This document shows, piece after piece, positions 5,991 through 6,035 of a stretch of 6,035 bases of DNA. The position numbers were made by a program, and so were the translations under genes. The number at the start of each line of letters is the position of its first letter. The first letter of the stretch is position 1. The DNA lies in the NCBI GenBank assembly GCA_903930515.1, contig CAIYYW010000012.1, positions 1-6,035 on the forward strand, given 5' to 3'. The notes below the pieces were generated by a model. The model searched no databases. It had not been told where the DNA came from and saw nothing but the letters and a program-made list of their open reading frames with translations. The DNA is from an uncultured delta proteobacterium. Lineage in GTDB: Bacteria; RBG-13-61-14; DRUE01.

Positions 5991-6035
5991 TGCGAGCGAC
6001 TTCGTGGCGCAGGCGCTCCGGTCGGGGGCTGATAC

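Larger units (their letters stand above)
5883..5998. repeat. 8-base word TGCGAGCG repeated either side of the palindrome
   Basis: TGCGAGCG occurs at 5883-5890 and 5991-5998. The right copy abuts the palindrome; the left copy is 14 bases from it. It may be a target-site duplication of a small mobile element or simple chance. Confidence 0.3.

Noticed and set aside
5943-6035. 30-codon minus-strand open frame entering from the right edge and ending in the palindrome
   Set aside because: It runs almost entirely through the repeat and has unusual composition (SACATKSLASC...). It might be the tail of a gene beyond the window, but nothing here supports that.
5999-6035. GC-rich terminal stretch considered as a tRNA or terminator fragment
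   Set aside because: No cloverleaf arms, no CCA-proximal pattern and no stem followed by a T-tract could be found before the window ends.
1-6035. CRISPR arrays, transposase genes, phage genes or defence systems
   Set aside because: No regularly spaced direct repeats, recombinase motifs or recognisable defence proteins are present in the window.

Overview
The window is a GC-rich, gene-dense bacterial segment. Five genes are well supported, in two groups that converge near position 4400. Strong Shine-Dalgarno sites, Sec signal peptides and a lipoprotein point to a bacterium, probably Gram-negative. I cannot name the species. The protein content and a palindromic repeat at the right edge would fit an uncultured environmental lineage, but that is a weak inference.

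Left to right: positions 1-94 hold a leader with a possible end of an upstream gene, a candidate promoter and a strong ribosome binding site. Then comes a tightly packed plus-strand cluster: (1) a PLP-dependent class III aminotransferase at 95-1336; (2) a 451-residue protein at 1339-2694, starting at TTG, with an N-terminal helical or coiled-coil region followed by what I read as a protein-kinase-like fold (possibly the DUF6206 group); (3) an exported DUF2961 / glycoside hydrolase family 172 protein at 2697-4343. The genes are 2 bases apart at both junctions, so co-transcription and translational coupling are likely. The first two products look cytoplasmic and the third is secreted. Together they suggest processing of a small molecule or sugar plus external cleavage of a furanoside-type glycan, but the sequence does not show a shared pathway.

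The minus-strand group reads from 5852 to 4405. A small putative lipoprotein (GTG start) overlaps by 22 bases a secreted zinc-dependent phospholipase C/P1-nuclease-like enzyme, which retains a plausible set of zinc ligands, including a Trp at the predicted mature N-terminus. A perfect TATAAT box lies 7 bases before the lipoprotein's GTG, which suggests a leaderless transcript.

The right edge (5883-6035) is non-coding as far as I can tell. It carries an approximately 86-base imperfect palindrome with tandem 17-base units, followed by a copy of an 8-base word that also occurs to its left. It resembles a REP- or MITE-like dispersed element.
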